Shown in pieces: positions 5,433 to 7,310 of a stretch of 7,310 nucleotides of DNA. The position numbers and the translations under genes were made by a program. Numbering within the stretch: position 1 is the stretch's first letter; every line of letters begins with the position of its first letter. A model generated the notes under the pieces. That model was not told where the DNA came from. It saw only the letters and a list, made by a program, of their open reading frames with translations, and ran no database searches. This DNA comes from Gammaproteobacteria bacterium (GTDB lineage: Bacteria; Pseudomonadota; Gammaproteobacteria; Steroidobacterales; Steroidobacteraceae): NCBI GenBank assembly GCA_028293775.1, contig JAQGOD010000508.1, forward strand, positions 1 through 7,310, read 5' to 3'.

Positions 5433-6485
5433 ATGCTTGTCGCCGCCATCGTGATCGCGAGCGTGCTGATTGGAATCGGTGCATGGGCCGTGTTCCGGCG
5501 TTATCGTGTCCGGGCGTCGGCGGCCGGCACACCGGGAACAGGGCACACCAACAAGCCGGAGCGCGGTGTCGCGCCCGCGCCTCAAGGAGCGGGAGTCGAG
5601 CTGGCAAACAGCTTGGTGACGGAGCGATTGTGGAAGCTTGCCTTTGCCGCGCCTTCTGAAGCCCAATACCTAGAACTTGTGGATGTCGAAATCCGAGATT
5701 CCGTTTCCAAGGTCCTCGAAGCCGAGTCCCCGGATCCGAAATATTTTCCCCGTCGGCCCACCTTGATGCCGCAGCTGATGCGCGCCGTGGATGATCCCGG
5801 AGCCGCGCCGAACAAGCTTTCCCGAATAATCGCGCACGATCCGGTATTGGCCTCCGATGTACTGCGGCTCGCCAATTCTTCACTCTATCGAATCGCACCA
5901 GAGCCGATCGAAACCATCCAACGCGCAATCGTCGTTCTCGGCGTCGATGCGCTGCGCGGTCTGATTGCAACTGCCATGCTGCAGCCGGTATTTCGAGCCA
6001 CGCGTACCAACTTCCCGCGCTTCCCGCGGATGTTATGGGAGCGCACCGAACGCGCCGCACGTGCCGCGGAGATGTACGCGTTTAATATTCACCCCCAAGA
6101 TCGTTTTGAGGCGCAGTTAGTTATTTTGCTGAGCGCACTGGGACCCTTGGTGGTTTACGGTGCGACGCTGGATGCCTACTCGCGCCGCCCCGATATGGCG
6201 CCGAATCCAACCCTGTGCGTGGCATTGACCGCGGCGCTCGGCCCGCAAGTGGCGCTGCGGATCGCGCTGCATTGGGAGACTTCCCCGCGTCTCATTGCGG
6301 CTATCGAAAAGTCGCCGCAAGAAAAACTGACTATGGCACTTTGCGCGGGCGAGCTGCTCGGGACCTTATCGCTGCTGCATACTCAAAACGTGATCACTTC
6401 TGAGGAAGCGTTGGCAACGGCGAAAGATGCCGGGCTCGACGATACGATTGTGGTACCCATCTGGAGACGGCTGACGACGGGCTGA
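5433..6485 (+). CDS. Membrane-anchored HDOD domain protein
   Basis: A 350-residue protein with one N-terminal transmembrane helix (about 2-20, then the basic FRRYRVR), a Pro/Gly/Ala-rich linker (28-55) and a cytoplasmic HDOD domain (about 105-310). HDOD proteins are non-catalytic relatives of HD phosphohydrolases found in signalling and stress proteins. The fit is RRPTLMPQLMRAVDDPGAAPNKLSRIIAHDPVLASDVLRLANSSLYRIAP (107-156), followed by IETIQRAIVVLGVDALRGLIATAMLQPVF (159-187). Where family members commonly read LLHDIG, this protein has ILLSALG (231-237), so the HD doublet is replaced. Another ATG in the same frame at 5361 would add 24 residues overlapping slyX and shift the transmembrane helix inward; ATG 5433 gives a membrane-anchor start and normal spacing, so I chose it. 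It follows slyX by 10 bp and precedes the ligase gene by 24 bp. The signalling partner is unknown; no second output domain is present. Confidence 0.85.
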   Translation: MLVAAIVIASVLIGIGAWAVFRRYRVRASAAGTPGTGHTNKPERGVAPAPQGAGVELANSLVTERLWKLAFAAPSEAQYLELVDVEIRDSVSKVLEAESPDPKYFPRRPTLMPQLMRAVDDPGAAPNKLSRIIAHDPVLASDVLRLANSSLYRIAPEPIETIQRAIVVLGVDALRGLIATAMLQPVFRATRTNFPRFPRMLWERTERAARAAEMYAFNIHPQDRFEAQLVILLSALGPLVVYGATLDAYSRRPDMAPNPTLCVALTAALGPQVALRIALHWETSPRLIAAIEKSPQEKLTMALCAGELLGTLSLLHTQNVITSEEALATAKDAGLDDTIVVPIWRRLTTG

Positions 6486-6509
6486 GCGGCTCTATGGCAT
6501 CATGCCGTC

Positions 6510-7310
6510 ATGGCACGTTGGAAGGATCCAAGCGATTGGATCGAGGAGGCCGCTCACCTCCCGCACCGTTTGTTTTTGCGAACTCCGGAGGGCCGAGACA
6601 TCGGCTATGCGGAGCTGCGTGAGGAGTCCGGGCGCCTCGCCTCGGCGTTGAGCGCGCGCGGTGTGGTGCCGGGAGACCGGGTGGCGGCGCAGGTGGACAA
6701 GTCGCCCGAAGCAGTGCTCCTGTATGTCGCGTGCCTGAGGTTGGGGGCGATATTTGTGCCCATCAACGCTGCCAATACGTCGAACGAAGTCGAGTATTTT
6801 CTGCGCGACTCGCAGCCTCGAGTCGCCATCGTTCGGCCGGGCGACCTCAGCGAGATTGAACCGCTTGCGAAGCAAGCGGGTGTGAGCCATGTCGAGACGC
6901 TGGGGACAAGCGGAGATGGGTCACTGGCCGACCTGGCCGGCAGCTGCGCCGCGGATTTCCGCTGCGTAAGACTCGATCCGAACTCGACCGCGGCCATCGT
7001 CTACACGTCCGGCACCACTGGGCGCTCGAAAGGCGCGATGCTGACCCGCGCCAACCTCGCCTCGAATGCACTCGCGCTGGCCGAAGCTTGGCGCTTTTCC
7101 GAAAGCGATGTACTTTTGCACGCCTTGCCGTTGTTTCATATTCATGGGCTGTTCGTTGCCATCAACACCGTGATGGTTTCCAGAGCGAGCCTGCTGCTGT
7201 TGCCGAAGTTCGATGGCGCGGACGTTTTGGCGCATTTGCGGGACGCAACCGTTTATATGGGGGTCCCCACGCACTTCACCCGCTTGCTGCAGCAGCCCGA
7301 ATTGAATCTC
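6510..7310 (+). CDS. matB: Malonyl-CoA synthetase (MatB-like AMP-binding ligase), 3' end outside the window
   Basis: First 267 codons of an acyl-adenylate-forming enzyme of the ANL superfamily that remains open to the right edge. The phosphate-binding motif AAIVYTSGTTGRSKGAML is at 161-178. VLLHALPLFHIHGLFVAINTV (201-221), LLLLPKFDGADVLAHL (228-243) and ATVYMGVPTHFTRLLQQPEL (246-265) are the characteristic wording of MatB malonyl-CoA synthetases, which join malonate, ATP and CoA to give malonyl-CoA. The N-terminal part (IGYAELREESGRLASALSARGVVPGDRVA, LRLGAIFVPIN) is typical of the superfamily. The later motifs, the C-terminal lid and the CoA-site lysine lie beyond the window. ATG 6510 is the first start giving this frame; ATGs at 6494 and 6502 are in other frames. 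No ribosome-binding site is evident. It follows the HDOD gene by 24 bp. No malonyl-CoA decarboxylase (matA) or malonate carrier is visible. A related methylmalonyl- or broad-specificity dicarboxylate ligase is possible. Confidence 0.88.
   Translation, partial: MARWKDPSDWIEEAAHLPHRLFLRTPEGRDIGYAELREESGRLASALSARGVVPGDRVAAQVDKSPEAVLLYVACLRLGAIFVPINAANTSNEVEYFLRDSQPRVAIVRPGDLSEIEPLAKQAGVSHVETLGTSGDGSLADLAGSCAADFRCVRLDPNSTAAIVYTSGTTGRSKGAMLTRANLASNALALAEAWRFSESDVLLHALPLFHIHGLFVAINTVMVSRASLLLLPKFDGADVLAHLRDATVYMGVPTHFTRLLQQPELNL

Noticed and set aside
5076..5666. 196-codon reverse open frame across the DUF3455, slyX and HDOD genes
   Set aside because: Arg-rich shadow typical of GC-rich DNA; it crosses three supported genes and has no recognisable motif.
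5425..6060. 211-codon reverse open frame opposite the HDOD gene
   Set aside because: Arg/Ala-rich antisense shadow with no domain pattern.
1..7310. Mobile element, CRISPR array, tRNA/rRNA or defence system
   Set aside because: No terminal repeats, transposase or integrase motifs, regularly spaced repeats, tRNA-like folds or defence domains were seen on either strand.

Overview
The window is ordinary chromosomal DNA from a bacterium, probably a member of the Pseudomonadota (beta- or gammaproteobacterial type). The grounds are a SlyX protein with the characteristic C-terminal PPHY, a DUF3455 lipoprotein, an HDOD protein, a DUF4105 membrane protein and a MatB-type malonyl-CoA ligase. GC content is moderately high (about 58-60% by eye, not computed). 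Genes are packed tightly with gaps of 2 to about 90 bp. I see no mobile element, tRNA, rRNA, CRISPR array, phage gene or toxin-antitoxin module, and no stretch over 300 bp lacks a gene.

Layout, left to right. (1) A forward pair: an exported single-cysteine MsrA, cut by the left edge, followed 8 bp later by the periplasmic molybdate-binding protein ModA (ends 1453). (2) A reverse-strand DUF4105 membrane protein (1437-2516), whose 3' end overlaps modA tail to tail by 17 bp. (3) After a 41-bp divergent gap, a forward pair: a PaaI-like hotdog thioesterase (2558-2968, GTG start) and a GST-fold protein with an extra C-terminal module (2988-3914). (4) A reverse-strand ROK-family sugar kinase resembling polyphosphate glucokinase (3917-4600), meeting the GST gene tail to tail with a 2-bp gap. 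(5) A divergent intergenic region (4601-4690) with a near-perfect palindrome abutting an extended -10 promoter. (6) A forward run, likely one transcript: DUF3455 lipoprotein (4691-5215), SlyX (5219-5422), membrane-anchored HDOD protein (5433-6485) and MatB-like malonyl-CoA synthetase (6510 to the right edge, incomplete).

The genes do not form one recognisable pathway. They look like housekeeping and accessory genes: envelope redox repair and molybdate capture on the left, acyl-CoA and glutathione-type chemistry in the middle, and sugar phosphorylation, envelope, signalling and malonyl-CoA formation on the right. I found no clearly new multi-gene system. The items most worth a second look are the candidate operator at 4635-4651, the orphan modA beside an exported MsrA, the GST fusion, the HDOD protein with a degraded HD position, and the papain-like residue pattern in the DUF4105 protein.
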